Positions 1-7,064 of a DNA stretch of 17,913 bases are shown here, one piece after another; within the stretch, counting starts at the first letter, position 1, and the number at the start of each line of letters is the position of its first letter. The stretch is from positions 1 to 17,913 of the forward strand of contig JAEZFH010000472.1 of NCBI GenBank assembly GCA_023437885.1, read 5' to 3'. The stretch is from Bacillota bacterium. GTDB taxonomy: Bacteria > Bacillota > Clostridia > Lachnospirales > Lachnospiraceae. Made by a program: the position numbers and the translations under genes. A model generated the notes under the pieces. That model did no database searches, had not been told where the DNA came from, and saw only the letters and a list, made by a program, of their open reading frames with translations.

Positions 1-37
1 GCACTGACCAAGATTCCTGCTGCCCGGTTTCCGTCAT
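1..37 (-). CDS. Start of a cut-off gene, probably the partner sensor histidine kinase (partial)
   Basis: An ATG on the minus strand at 37-35 overlaps the TGA stop of the response regulator in an ATGA arrangement. The frame stays open to the window edge and gives MTETGQQESWSV. The 4-nt overlap indicates translational coupling, and the gene directly after an OmpR-type regulator is usually its sensor kinase. Only 12 codons are visible and they contain no kinase motif, so the identity is inferred from position alone. Confidence 0.5.
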   Translation of the reverse strand, partial: MTETGQQESWSV

Positions 38-732
38 AATTTTTCAATTTTGTATCCAACTCCCCACACCACCTTTAAATATTTTGGATTTTTCGGATCT
101 ATTTCAATTTTCTCCCGGATATTGCGAACATGGACCATAATGGTATCGGTCCCCACCGGACGTTCGTTCCATACCTTCTCATAGATTGCATCCGCGGAGA
201 AGACCTGCCCCGGATGCTTCATCAGCAATGCCAATATCTTAAATTCCAGAGGAGTAATCTTCACCGGACAGCCGTCCACACTCACCTGCACCGTGTTTTC
301 ATTCAGCTCAAGACCGCCGCAGATATACACATTCTCTTCCTGATTATTTAGAGCACCGCGGTACTTGGTATAACGTCTGAGTTGGGAATTGACCCTTGCC
401 AGAAGCTCCATCGGCGCAAAGGGCTTTGTTACATAATCATCCGCACCGATATTCAAGCCAGTTACCTTATCAATCTCTTCCGATTTAGCCGTCAGCATAA
501 TTACCGGGAATTCATACTTCTCGCGAAGTTTCATCGTCATGGTGATGCCGTTCATTCTTGGCATCATAATATCTATAATCGCCAGATGGATTTCCTGCTT
601 CTCCAGAAGCTCTAATCCTTCCACTCCATTGGCTGCTTTATAAACGGTATATCCCTGATTTCTTAGAAAAATGCCGATCCCTTCCAGTATTTCCTTGTCA
701 TCCTCAACTACCAGTACATGATATGAATCCAT
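34..732 (-). CDS. OmpR/PhoB-family response regulator (VanR-like)
   Basis: This is a two-component response regulator that, when phosphorylated, binds DNA and controls transcription. The N-terminal receiver domain (residues about 5-118) shows the acidic EDD pocket at 10-12, the phospho-acceptor Asp54 in IIDIMMP, the Thr/Lys switch in LTAK, and the conserved KPF Lys at 103. Residues about 134-232 form the C-terminal winged helix, with TPLEFKIL, the VHVRNIREKI recognition region and the terminal GVGYKIEK. I use the ATG at 732, not the longer in-frame start at 774, because AGGGAGG lies just upstream of 732 and the extra 14 residues are not part of a receiver domain. The resulting 232 aa is normal for the family. 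Its stop overlaps the ATG of the next gene, a likely kinase. Its targets cannot be told from the sequence. Confidence 0.93.
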   Translation of the reverse strand: MDSYHVLVVEDDKEILEGIGIFLRNQGYTVYKAANGVEGLELLEKQEIHLAIIDIMMPRMNGITMTMKLREKYEFPVIMLTAKSEEIDKVTGLNIGADDYVTKPFAPMELLARVNSQLRRYTKYRGALNNQEENVYICGGLELNENTVQVSVDGCPVKITPLEFKILALLMKHPGQVFSADAIYEKVWNERPVGTDTIMVHVRNIREKIEIDPKNPKYLKVVWGVGYKIEKL

Positions 733-883
733 TGCGCCCTCCCTAGACCTCTCTTGCTTCTGAATTTTATCCATTCCTTATACTCTATCATTATGATCCA
801 TAAGAATACTTATCATAATACTCTATAATAATACCCTATTACACAGCAAAAGCAAATTCCATATGGTATTTAATCACAGCCGG

Positions 884-1489
884 CTAATATACCAGCCGTT
901 TTTGATATTCTTCAAAGTTCCTCAGGTCGTCTGTCTTCACTATCCCAAGTTCTTCAAAGCTGGCAGTAATCCTGCAAAAGGGCAGAGGAATCACATAACG
1001 GTCCCATCTGGATTTCAATCTGATTACACGGCGGCAGCGAAAATGGACCGATACCATCTCCTTTCCGGCTTCAGAAGCAAGCAGGAACAGCAGTTTCTTC
1101 GGCTCATGGAGGGGCCCCAGCGGACCATCCAGTGCAGCCGCCAATATTTCTCCGTGTGCCCTGCTCTCCTGCTTCAGTTCCTTGAAAAAGGGGCGCATTT
1201 TAAGCCCGTCGGGCAACCGAATCGCTTCTGCTCCTAATTGATGAAGCATACGCTCTATCGTATCCCCGCGCCGGTCCGAAGTAACAATCACCTTAATCCG
1301 GTCATGGCACCCGGCAATCCGGTGCAATACGAGCTGCATACAGTAGCTATCCCCATGCCAATAACCCACCATACAATTATTCTTCACTCTTTCCGGATGA
1401 TTTAATTCCACGGTGCCGGTCAGCAATATCAATTTCAGGTAAGAGAGAAATAATCCGGCTTGTAATCGGGTAGTTATTCTGGTATTCAT
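884..1489 (-). CDS. DUF374/LPLAT-like lysophospholipid acyltransferase family protein
   Basis: A 201-aa protein that I place in the DUF374 branch of the lysophospholipid acyltransferase-like superfamily, which is thought to transfer acyl chains onto lipid acceptors. Motifs seen: WHGDS at 44-48 (WH box with a possible catalytic His45), VTSDRRGDTIERML at 69-82, DGPLGP at 121-126 (the family's DGPRGP box), WDRYVIPLPF at 162-171 (the family's WD..P.PF box). Residues 11-27 form a hydrophobic N-terminal segment. The frame is open further upstream to 1693, but that part is out-of-frame glycosyltransferase sequence. The ATG at 1489 has GGAG about 8 nt before it and starts the family-like region. The gene overlaps the end of the GT4 gene by 113 nt, so the two are probably coupled. 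DGPRGP reads DGPLGP here, so activity is not certain. Confidence 0.72.
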   Translation of the reverse strand: MNTRITTRLQAGLFLSYLKLILLTGTVELNHPERVKNNCMVGYWHGDSYCMQLVLHRIAGCHDRIKVIVTSDRRGDTIERMLHQLGAEAIRLPDGLKMRPFFKELKQESRAHGEILAAALDGPLGPLHEPKKLLFLLASEAGKEMVSVHFRCRRVIRLKSRWDRYVIPLPFCRITASFEELGIVKTDDLRNFEEYQKRLVY

Positions 1490-2714
1490 ACTCAGGCTCC
1501 ATCCTTCTCTGATATAAAACATTTTGGTAACACTTCTGTACGCCTTTCGCAATATTGGAGGAAAGATACCCGCCGGCATCTTCCTTTGCCTTCCTGCCCA
1601 TGTCCTTGGCCATCTTCTCATTCTCTGCCAGCTTAATGAGCTTCTCTGTCCAGGCTCCGAGCTCCTCTTCTGTACTATATCCGTTCCGCCCATCTACGAC
1701 CACATCACGCACCCCGCTGGCTTTTACCGCAACCACCGGCAAGCCCGCTGCCATTGCCTCCAAGAGTACGATCCCCTGGGTCTCAGAGGTAGATGCAAAT
1801 AAGAATGCATCGCAGGCATGATAATAATTGCAGAGCCGCTCATGAGAAATACTTCCGCAAAAAATAATATTATTCTCCAAGCCAAGCTCCGCCGCCATAT
1901 TCTCAAGAACGGGCCTGAGTCCGCCTTCTCCGATCAAAAGCACCTTAAAGCAGTCTCCCTTCTTCTCCTTGAAGCATTTGATCCCCTGAAGAAGAAATTC
2001 TATATTCTTCTCCTTCTCCAGCCTGGATACGCTGCAAAAGAGATATCGGGCGCCTCCTGCGTAATTTCTGCGCAGCCTGCCTGCCTCTTCCGGGTCATAT
2101 TGAAATTCTTCTTTTCCTAATCCCGTCGGAACCACTTCAATATCCGTTACAATCCCCTGCTCCAGCAGATATTCCTTCATACTGGCAGAGGGTGCAAATA
2201 CCAGGCTGCAGCCGTTGATAAACCACCGGTTATGTGCTGTTACCAGTCTCATGGCACTGTCTGTTGCCAGCCTCCGTCTTGGGGTAGCCGGTTCCGAATT
2301 CCTCATGGACGCAGCCGTCCCGCCCTTGCCAAAGAGCTTCAGATAATGGAGATAACGTTCATATCTGGTATGGTAGGTCAATATGACGGGTATATTATAT
2401 TTCCTTCCCAGATACCTGGCCACATAACCGATCAGCATCGGATGGTGGACATGGATCAGGTCAAAGGACAGAGAGGCAAAGGTTCTCTCAATAACCGGAT
2501 CAAATACATTGGGTATGGTATATTCTCCCTTGGCTTTATGTTTCAGGGAATGATACCGAATAACATACTCCTCCTTCTCCTCTCCTTCATAGCTTGGGGC
2601 AAAGACATAAACCTCATGGCCCAGGCATCTCAGCTCAGCGGCAAGCCGTTCAATTGATATCGGAACTCCTCCGATAAAGGGCTTATAATTATTTGTCATC
2701 ATCGCAATCCTCAT
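1377..2714 (-). CDS. GT4-family glycosyltransferase, diacylglycerol glucosyltransferase-like
   Basis: A 445-aa GT-B fold retaining glycosyltransferase. The N-terminal domain has the start typical of 1,2-diacylglycerol 3-glucosyltransferases: GGVPISIERLAAELRCLGHEV at about 15-35, then HVHHPMLIG near 88-96 and LTYHTRYERYLHYL near 112-125. The C-terminal nucleotide-sugar domain carries SRLEKEKNIEFLL near 230-242, GEG near 262 and the EX7E motif (E311 and E319 in ETQGIVLLE). This suggests sugar transfer from UDP-glucose to a membrane diacylglycerol at the inner face of the membrane, but other lipid or polyprenyl acceptors are possible. It lies 68 nt after the DedA gene and overlaps the acyltransferase gene downstream, which supports a lipid-related job. 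The last ~40 residues run past the usual family end and overlap the next gene. Confidence 0.88.
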   Translation of the reverse strand: MRIAMMTNNYKPFIGGVPISIERLAAELRCLGHEVYVFAPSYEGEEKEEYVIRYHSLKHKAKGEYTIPNVFDPVIERTFASLSFDLIHVHHPMLIGYVARYLGRKYNIPVILTYHTRYERYLHYLKLFGKGGTAASMRNSEPATPRRRLATDSAMRLVTAHNRWFINGCSLVFAPSASMKEYLLEQGIVTDIEVVPTGLGKEEFQYDPEEAGRLRRNYAGGARYLFCSVSRLEKEKNIEFLLQGIKCFKEKKGDCFKVLLIGEGGLRPVLENMAAELGLENNIIFCGSISHERLCNYYHACDAFLFASTSETQGIVLLEAMAAGLPVVAVKASGVRDVVVDGRNGYSTEEELGAWTEKLIKLAENEKMAKDMGRKAKEDAGGYLSSNIAKGVQKCYQNVLYQRRMEPEYEYQNNYPITSRIISLLPEIDIADRHRGIKSSGKSEE

Positions 2715-2782
2715 ATTCCATCATTCCTTTCCGGATTGTTCTCTTCGCCTTGGTAACTCCTTCTCCTCTTCTTAGATATTTC

Positions 2783-3292
2783 CTATGCCAATATCTGCAG
2801 CACCGATTCTCCAAAGAAATAACCTGCCCCCACAAATACCAGGTTCCATACCAATATCCCCAGCGCGGATGCAACGGAATAACCGATAAAATCCAGCTTA
2901 AGAATACCTGCCGGTATGGAGATGATCGTCCGAAACATGGGTATCAGCTTTCCGATAAATAATCCCAGATATCCCCTGCTTCGTATCCGCTCCATGGTTT
3001 TGTCAATTACTTCCCGGTGCTTCGGGTGCTTTTTAAGATATTGCTTTAGCATCAGATCTCCGCCGTATCTTCCCAGCAGATACAGCACCCAGCTTCCACA
3101 AAGCCCAGCCGCAACTGACAACAGAAGCGCCCAGCCAAAGCCAATTCCCCCTTTGGATGCCCATATTCCGGCAAGGGGCATAATGATTCCCGCCGGAAAC
3201 CCCGGAAGATTTAAGTATTCCAAAAACACTATGACGAATATCGCCACTCCTCCGTATCGGTAAAAATAATCGGTCAGCATTTGAATATCCAT
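2783..3292 (-). CDS. DedA-family membrane protein
   Basis: A 169-aa integral membrane protein of the DedA (SNARE-associated/VTT) family; some members act as undecaprenyl phosphate or phospholipid flippases and others affect membrane potential and drug resistance. Seen here: a hydrophobic first helix with the acidic Glu25 in FLEYLNLPGFPAG, a Gly-rich stretch at about 49-75 ending LGRYGG, a basic loop, then GKLIPMFRTIISIPAGI at 114-130. The last matches the family box with the functionally important Arg (R121). A hydrophobic C-terminal helix follows. It is short for the family (usually about 200 aa) but has the expected core. AGAGGA lies about 6 nt before the ATG. It is the first gene of a minus-strand set with the GT4 and acyltransferase genes, so a lipid-handling role is likely. 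Confidence 0.92.
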   Translation of the reverse strand: MDIQMLTDYFYRYGGVAIFVIVFLEYLNLPGFPAGIIMPLAGIWASKGGIGFGWALLLSVAAGLCGSWVLYLLGRYGGDLMLKQYLKKHPKHREVIDKTMERIRSRGYLGLFIGKLIPMFRTIISIPAGILKLDFIGYSVASALGILVWNLVFVGAGYFFGESVLQILA

Positions 3293-3592
3293 ATAATTTC
3301 CTCTTTCTAAAGCATCTTATTTTCATGATTCTTTCCTCTCTTCCGGCTTCCGCAAGGAAAACGCCCCTGCTGAAGTTCTGCATCCGTACCGGTAACAGTA
3401 TTTCACAGTTCGTTTCAAAATTTGTTTGGGTTTCTTTCCATAATAATATTAACGTTAGAATCTAAAGACTGCCTCCAGATAAAACTGAAGTTTTTCTTAA
3501 GATTTCCTTTCTTCTCCGAACACAGATCCAATTCGGTATGATGCTACCAGATAACCATTGGCCAGCTTTTTACCAAATCCTGATTTATGCAT
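3293..3592. other. Spacer upstream of the dedA operon
   Basis: There is no convincing gene in this stretch. A minus-strand 31-codon frame (3497-3592), beginning right after the T-run of the terminator at 3593-3615, reads MHKSGFGKKLANGYLVASYR... It has no ribosome site and could be a gene scrap or chance. The promoter of the dedA operon should lie here, but I could not pick a convincing -35/-10 pair. Confidence 0.35.
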
Positions 3593-3615
3593 AAAAAAAC
3601 ACCCCATTCGGGGTG
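3593..3615 (-). terminator. Rho-independent terminator, leftward
   Basis: A six-base-pair GC-rich stem (CACCCC at 3600-3605 pairing with GGGGTG at 3610-3615) with an ATTC loop on the plus strand is followed, reading the minus strand, by seven T residues (3599-3593). It sits about 55 nt beyond the stop of the truncated minus-strand remnant at 3671, so it is probably the original terminator of that lost gene. Confidence 0.85.
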
Positions 3616-3670
3616 CTCATCCTAATCGATTTGATATCCAATCGAAATTTATATACAGTTATACAGCCGT

Positions 3671-3823
3671 TTAATATACCTTAATCTCTGTCAGGCATAC
3701 CTCATCCCTTGCTGAGGTAATATGGACGACCAGACGTTTCAACCGCTCATTCAGCGTATTGGTGAGAGGATTCTGCCCTTGGAAGGGATCCCAGAGCTTA
3801 CATATCTTCCATAAGGTGCGGTT
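3671..3823 (-). pseudogene. 3' remnant of a truncated minus-strand gene of unknown family
   Basis: The minus-strand frame from 3823 to the TAA at 3671-3673 codes for about 50 residues with strongly protein-like composition. It includes LWDPFQGQNPLTNTLNERLK, then RLVVHITSARDEV, and ends CLTEIKVY. No start codon or ribosome site precedes it, and the frame runs into a stop at 3824-3826, where the antisense reading of the next gene fragment begins. A good leftward terminator follows at 3593-3615, as expected for a real gene end. The closing pattern (V..ITSAR...V.LTEI.VY) resembles the last strands of discoidin-like carbohydrate-binding modules, but this is a weak guess. The 5' part of the gene is missing. 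Confidence 0.55.
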
Positions 3824-4511
3824 TCAGACGCAGCTGGGCGCAGGGATCAACCTCAATAACGCCATCGCCAAGGCGGCGGACGGCTTGCGGGAAGTAATCT
3901 CAGCGCTGCAGCTGAGGGGTTTTGAGAACTCCTGCCAGTTCTGCGGTTCTACGGAAGGAGTCGAGAGCTATTGTATCGGCAGCGCCCCGGCACATATGTG
4001 TTCCAGTTGCTACCATGATTATTGCGAGGCTAACGAGGATAATCTACAGACGGAGGCAATGAAAAAAGAGAATCTGATCGGCGGCATTGCAGGCGCATTT
4101 TTGGGGACCCTGCTGGGAGCGGTTTGCATCGTACTGCTGGGCCAGCTCGGCTATGTCGCCTCCCTCTCCGGCCTGGTAATGGGCGTGTGTGCGCTAAAAG
4201 GCTATGAGCTGCTGGGCAGCAAGTTAAGCATAAAGGGCATTATAATAAGCTCCCTGCTGATTATTGCCATGGTATATGTGAGCCAAAACGTTGATTATGC
4301 CATTTCGGTTGCGAAGGTCTATGAGGTGGACATGATATCGGCATTCCGGGCAATCCCTGATCTTTTGAAGGAGGGGTACATTGAGTCGTCCCCCTATTAC
4401 ACGAATCTCGCTATGCTGTATGCATTCACGGCATTGGGTGCCGTCCCCACGATCTCCAATGTGCTGAAGAACAAGCGGAAAGCAAATGTTATCTATCGCC
4501 TTGGAGCATAA
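3759..4511 (+). pseudogene. 5'-truncated zinc-ribbon/multi-pass membrane protein gene
   Basis: The plus-strand frame to the TAA at 4511 codes for 250 residues, but the only upstream start is a TTG at 3759 without a ribosome site, lying antisense to the remnant at 3671-3823. Protein-like sequence begins near residue 30 (LGAGINLNNAIAKAADGLRE). A zinc ribbon follows: CQFC at about 58-61 and CSSC at about 81-84. Then come about four membrane segments from residue ~105 (Gly-rich helix pair GGIAGAFLGTLLGAV, GQLGYVASLSGLVMGV, GIIISSLLIIAMVY, and TNLAMLYAFTALGAVPTI) and a basic tail. From memory, intact clostridial relatives have a further N-terminal domain before the zinc ribbon; that is the basis for calling it truncated. 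It is the only long plus-strand gene in the window. If some start is used, it would give a small membrane protein of unknown function. Confidence 0.6.
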
Positions 4512-4561
4512 GAATTGATTAGTTGAATTCTCTCTAAAAGCCTGCCGGGCATACTCGGCTC

Positions 4562-4595
4562 AAACGAGGTACTTCATTCGTAAAGTACCTCGTTT
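4562..4595 (+). terminator. Strong hairpin, terminator of the plus-strand gene remnant
   Basis: A perfect 13-bp stem (AAACGAGGTACTT at 4562-4574 with its complement at 4583-4595) encloses an 8-nt loop, 50 nt past the stop of the membrane-protein remnant. The AT-rich stem ends place A residues on the 5' side and T residues on the 3' side, so it may work in both directions. The T-run is short (three). Confidence 0.65.
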
Positions 4596-4672
4596 ATGTC
4601 CAGGTTATTTGTGTTGGCGTGACGCCGATTTTTCTTTTCGCTCCCTAATGAGATCTTTTCGTATTAACATAA

Positions 4673-4705
4673 AAAGATATTGAAGAAATCCCTCTCAATA
4701 TCTTT
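4673..4705 (-). terminator. Terminator of the MATE-truA operon
   Basis: An 11-bp stem (AAAGATATTGA at 4673-4683 with TCAATATCTTT at 4695-4705) encloses an 11-nt loop. Reading the minus strand it ends in a run of five T residues (4675-4671). It lies about 85 nt after the truA stop at 4789, the right position to end leftward transcription. Confidence 0.7.
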
Positions 4706-4788
4706 ATTTATCTATTGGTTTTTAAAGCTGACAGATAGTTCATGACTTCATAAAAAAATACTTGCATTCTCTGGTTGCTCTTTTACCT

Positions 4789-5529
4789 CTAGTATTCAAT
4801 TTCCTGTAAAAACAAGCCCTGGGCACTGGCAGGTGCGCTGGCTGCCTCGGGTGAACTCATGTCCAAAATAGCATCCAGATCCGCTATCAATCGTTCCTGC
4901 AGCCCGATATCAAGTAAGGTGCTAACAATCATTCGGGCCATATTATGAAGAAAATCATTGGCCCTCAGAGTAATCTGAATCTCCTTTGAGTCCTGATAGA
5001 TGTCGATGGAATAGATCTCCTTTATCGTGGATTTGCTCTTCTTCACTGTGGAGAAGTCCTTAAAATCATGTCTGCCGATCAGCTTTTGGGCTGCTTCCTT
5101 CATCAGAGGTATCTCAGGGTTTTTGAAGCAATAATAGGTATATTTCCGTTCAAATACACTGGGGGCATCTCCGATAGCAATCCGGTACAGATAGGTTCTC
5201 GTTTTGGCATTCAGTGCCGCATGAAACCGCTCCGGCATTTCTTCTGCATCGATCACGGCAATATCCATGGGAAGATATCGGTTAAAGTAATTCTTGATTT
5301 CATAGAGCTTCATCCGGGAAGCTGTTTTGAAATTTGCAATCTGGGCATAGGCATGCACGCCTGCTTCCGTCCGGCACCCACAGTTTAACTCTGCGTCCTC
5401 TCCGGTCATCTTCTTTATTATTTCCAGAAGCTTATTTTCAATGGTTGTCTCGGATTCTCCCCTGCCGAGCCGCTGCCATCCATGATAGCGGCTGCCATCA
5501 TATTCCAGGGTTAGTTTTATATTTCTCAT
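4789..5529 (-). CDS. truA: TruA-like tRNA pseudouridine synthase with Glu in place of the catalytic Asp
   Basis: A 246-aa member of the TruA family, which converts uridines 38-40 of the tRNA anticodon arm to pseudouridine. Seen: N-terminal LTLEYDGSRYHGWQ at 6-19, the active-site loop CRTEAGVHA at 52-60, TYLYRI near 112-117, HDFKDFSTVKKS, FLHNMARMIVSTLL near the C-terminus, and the ending GLFLQEIEY. Length and overall layout are normal. The oddity is Glu55 (codon GAA at 5367-5365) in the GRTDAGVHA loop, where the family has an invariant nucleophilic Asp; the Gly before the Arg is also Cys. It could be an inactive or re-purposed paralogue, and the genome may carry a second, normal truA. AAAGG precedes the ATG by about 8 nt. 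It lies 42 nt after the MATE gene and is probably co-transcribed. Confidence 0.85.
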   Translation of the reverse strand: MRNIKLTLEYDGSRYHGWQRLGRGESETTIENKLLEIIKKMTGEDAELNCGCRTEAGVHAYAQIANFKTASRMKLYEIKNYFNRYLPMDIAVIDAEEMPERFHAALNAKTRTYLYRIAIGDAPSVFERKYTYYCFKNPEIPLMKEAAQKLIGRHDFKDFSTVKKSKSTIKEIYSIDIYQDSKEIQITLRANDFLHNMARMIVSTLLDIGLQERLIADLDAILDMSSPEAASAPASAQGLFLQEIEY

Positions 5530-5571
5530 GATTTTACCTTTCTGTTCTTATCAAAATCAGGTGATCCATCC

Positions 5572-6933
5572 TCAGCCTTGGCTATAAGGCAGCTGTCTCT
5601 TTGTATAATAACGGTAATAAAAGATAAAGAGAATGGAGGTTACGGCCCAGGTAAGCGGATAGCTGAAGACCACAGTCTTCACATCCGGCCAGAAGGGCAC
5701 TACAGCCAGCAGCCATAATACACGCAAAGCGCACACTCCAAGGCTGGTTAATACCATCGGGATGAAGGCATCTCCCATCCCTCGCAGAGAGCCGGAGAAT
5801 ATCTCGATAAATACATAGGTCCAGAAGGTCGGAACCATGAATCGGAGAATTTCCATTCCCTTCTCGATTACCTGTGCATCCGTGGTAAACATCCAATAGA
5901 TATACGGGCCGGTGAAGTATAAGACGATACTTAAACCAATTGCCACAGTCATGGCCATCCGGAGGCAAACCCGGGTTCCTCTTCGTACGCGGTCATATTT
6001 GCCCGCACCGTAATTCTGCCCCACAAAGGTGGTGGCGGAGATACCAAAGGCACTCATGGTCATCCAGAAGATACCGTCAATCTTGCCAAAAGCCGTCCAC
6101 GCGGCAAGGGTATCCGTGCCAAAGCTGTTCATATTTGCCTGGATAATTACATTGGAGGAGGAGTACATCAGTGACTGGAACGCAGTAGGAAGCCCGATCC
6201 GGATAATCTTACGAAACATATCCCCGTGGAAGCGAATTTCCTTCAAGCGCAGCTGATAGCTATCTCCGGTCCGCATCAGAGTGCCACATACCAAAAGTGC
6301 ACTGAAAACCTGGGAAGTGACCGTCGCCACTGCGACTCCCATCACCCCCCAATGAAATGCAATGACAAAAACCAAGTCCAATATTATATTAATTGCGCAG
6401 CTAATCATTAAAAAATACAGCGGTCTTCTTGAATCACCGATTGCCCTCAATATCCCGGAGCCGACATTATAGACCAGATTCGCAATCATACCCGCAAAAT
6501 ATATACGAAGATAGGTAAGGGATTGGGGAATAATTTCTTCCGGAGTTCCCATCATACGCAGTGCCGCCGGTGCAGTGAAAAGTCCCAACACCATAATAAT
6601 TGCTCCTCCTGCAATGGCCAAAGCCATTGATGTATGTACCGCCTTACTGACCTCTTCCTTGTGCCGTCCCCCGTAATATTGGGATATCGTTACAGTTGCA
6701 CCTGCAGAAATACCAATAAAGAAGCCGACAAATACATTAATCAAAGTACCTGTCGTTCCGCCGACTGCGGATAAGGCTTCCTTTCCCACGAAGCGCCCTA
6801 CCACAATTGCATCCGCCGTATTGTAAAGCTGTTGAAAAAAGGTACCAAACAACAGCGGGAAGAAAAAGATCAGTAGCTGTCTCCAGATAACTCCTTCCGT
6901 AATACCGTTGCTGCCTTCTCTATCGCGCATCAT
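5572..6933 (-). CDS. MATE-family multidrug/cation efflux transporter
   Basis: A 453-aa, 12-helix MATE carrier that exports drugs or metabolites in exchange for Na+ or H+. The first helix region reads FFFPLLFGTFFQQLYNTADA and leads into IVVGRFVGKEALSAVGG, the hallmark MATE signature. The second half repeats the fold, with GLPTAFQSLMYSSSNVIIQ and the FVGQNYGAGKYDRV loop that mirrors ISQYYGGRHKEEV in the first half. The start is ATGATG at 6933-6928: GGAG is 4 nt before the first ATG and 7 nt before the second, so either may be used. The upstream minus-strand frame ends in a TGA overlapping this start. truA follows 42 nt downstream. The substrate cannot be predicted. Confidence 0.95.
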   Translation of the reverse strand: MMRDREGSNGITEGVIWRQLLIFFFPLLFGTFFQQLYNTADAIVVGRFVGKEALSAVGGTTGTLINVFVGFFIGISAGATVTISQYYGGRHKEEVSKAVHTSMALAIAGGAIIMVLGLFTAPAALRMMGTPEEIIPQSLTYLRIYFAGMIANLVYNVGSGILRAIGDSRRPLYFLMISCAINIILDLVFVIAFHWGVMGVAVATVTSQVFSALLVCGTLMRTGDSYQLRLKEIRFHGDMFRKIIRIGLPTAFQSLMYSSSNVIIQANMNSFGTDTLAAWTAFGKIDGIFWMTMSAFGISATTFVGQNYGAGKYDRVRRGTRVCLRMAMTVAIGLSIVLYFTGPYIYWMFTTDAQVIEKGMEILRFMVPTFWTYVFIEIFSGSLRGMGDAFIPMVLTSLGVCALRVLWLLAVVPFWPDVKTVVFSYPLTWAVTSILFIFYYRYYTKRQLPYSQG

Positions 6934-7064
6934 AATTCTCCATACCTCTTTTCTGCTGATCGTAGTTCATTCTTCATACGCACCTTGCCGTAATATTCCC
7001 TCTCCTGCCCTTTTGTTCCCGCCGCCGTCCGGTCGATATATTGAAGCAAAAAGATCATGGACAT
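6930..7064 (-). CDS. Possible 44-aa small ORF coupled to the MATE gene
   Basis: The minus-strand frame starts at the ATG at 7064 (or 7058) and reads MSMIFLLQYIDRTAAGTK..., ending ...RSAEKRYGEL with its TGA overlapping the MATE start codon. The amphipathic, basic composition looks protein-like, and the stop/start overlap would allow translational coupling. Against it, there is no good ribosome site and the frame is short. It may also be the C-terminal scrap of a larger lost gene, for example a regulator that once preceded the transporter. I do not recognise it. Confidence 0.3.
   Translation of the reverse strand: MSMIFLLQYIDRTAAGTKGQEREYYGKVRMKNELRSAEKRYGEL

Noticed and set aside
733..883. 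AT-rich stretch before the response regulator, searched for a promoter
   Set aside because: Several TATTAT/TATGAT-like hexamers occur, but none has a good -35 at 16-18 bp, so I cannot choose one.
1490..1693. Upstream extension of the acyltransferase frame to 1693
   Set aside because: The added 68 residues are an out-of-frame reading of the glycosyltransferase C-terminal domain; the ATG at 1489 has its own ribosome site.
2689..2874. Minus-strand 61-aa frame between the DedA and GT4 genes
   Set aside because: Most of it is the DedA C-terminus read in another frame; the rest lacks any conserved look.
4616..4637. Small GGCG-TGA-CGCC palindrome followed by a T-rich stretch on the plus strand
   Set aside because: A four-bp stem with a three-nt loop is too weak to call a terminator, and the stronger hairpin at 4562-4595 already serves that place.
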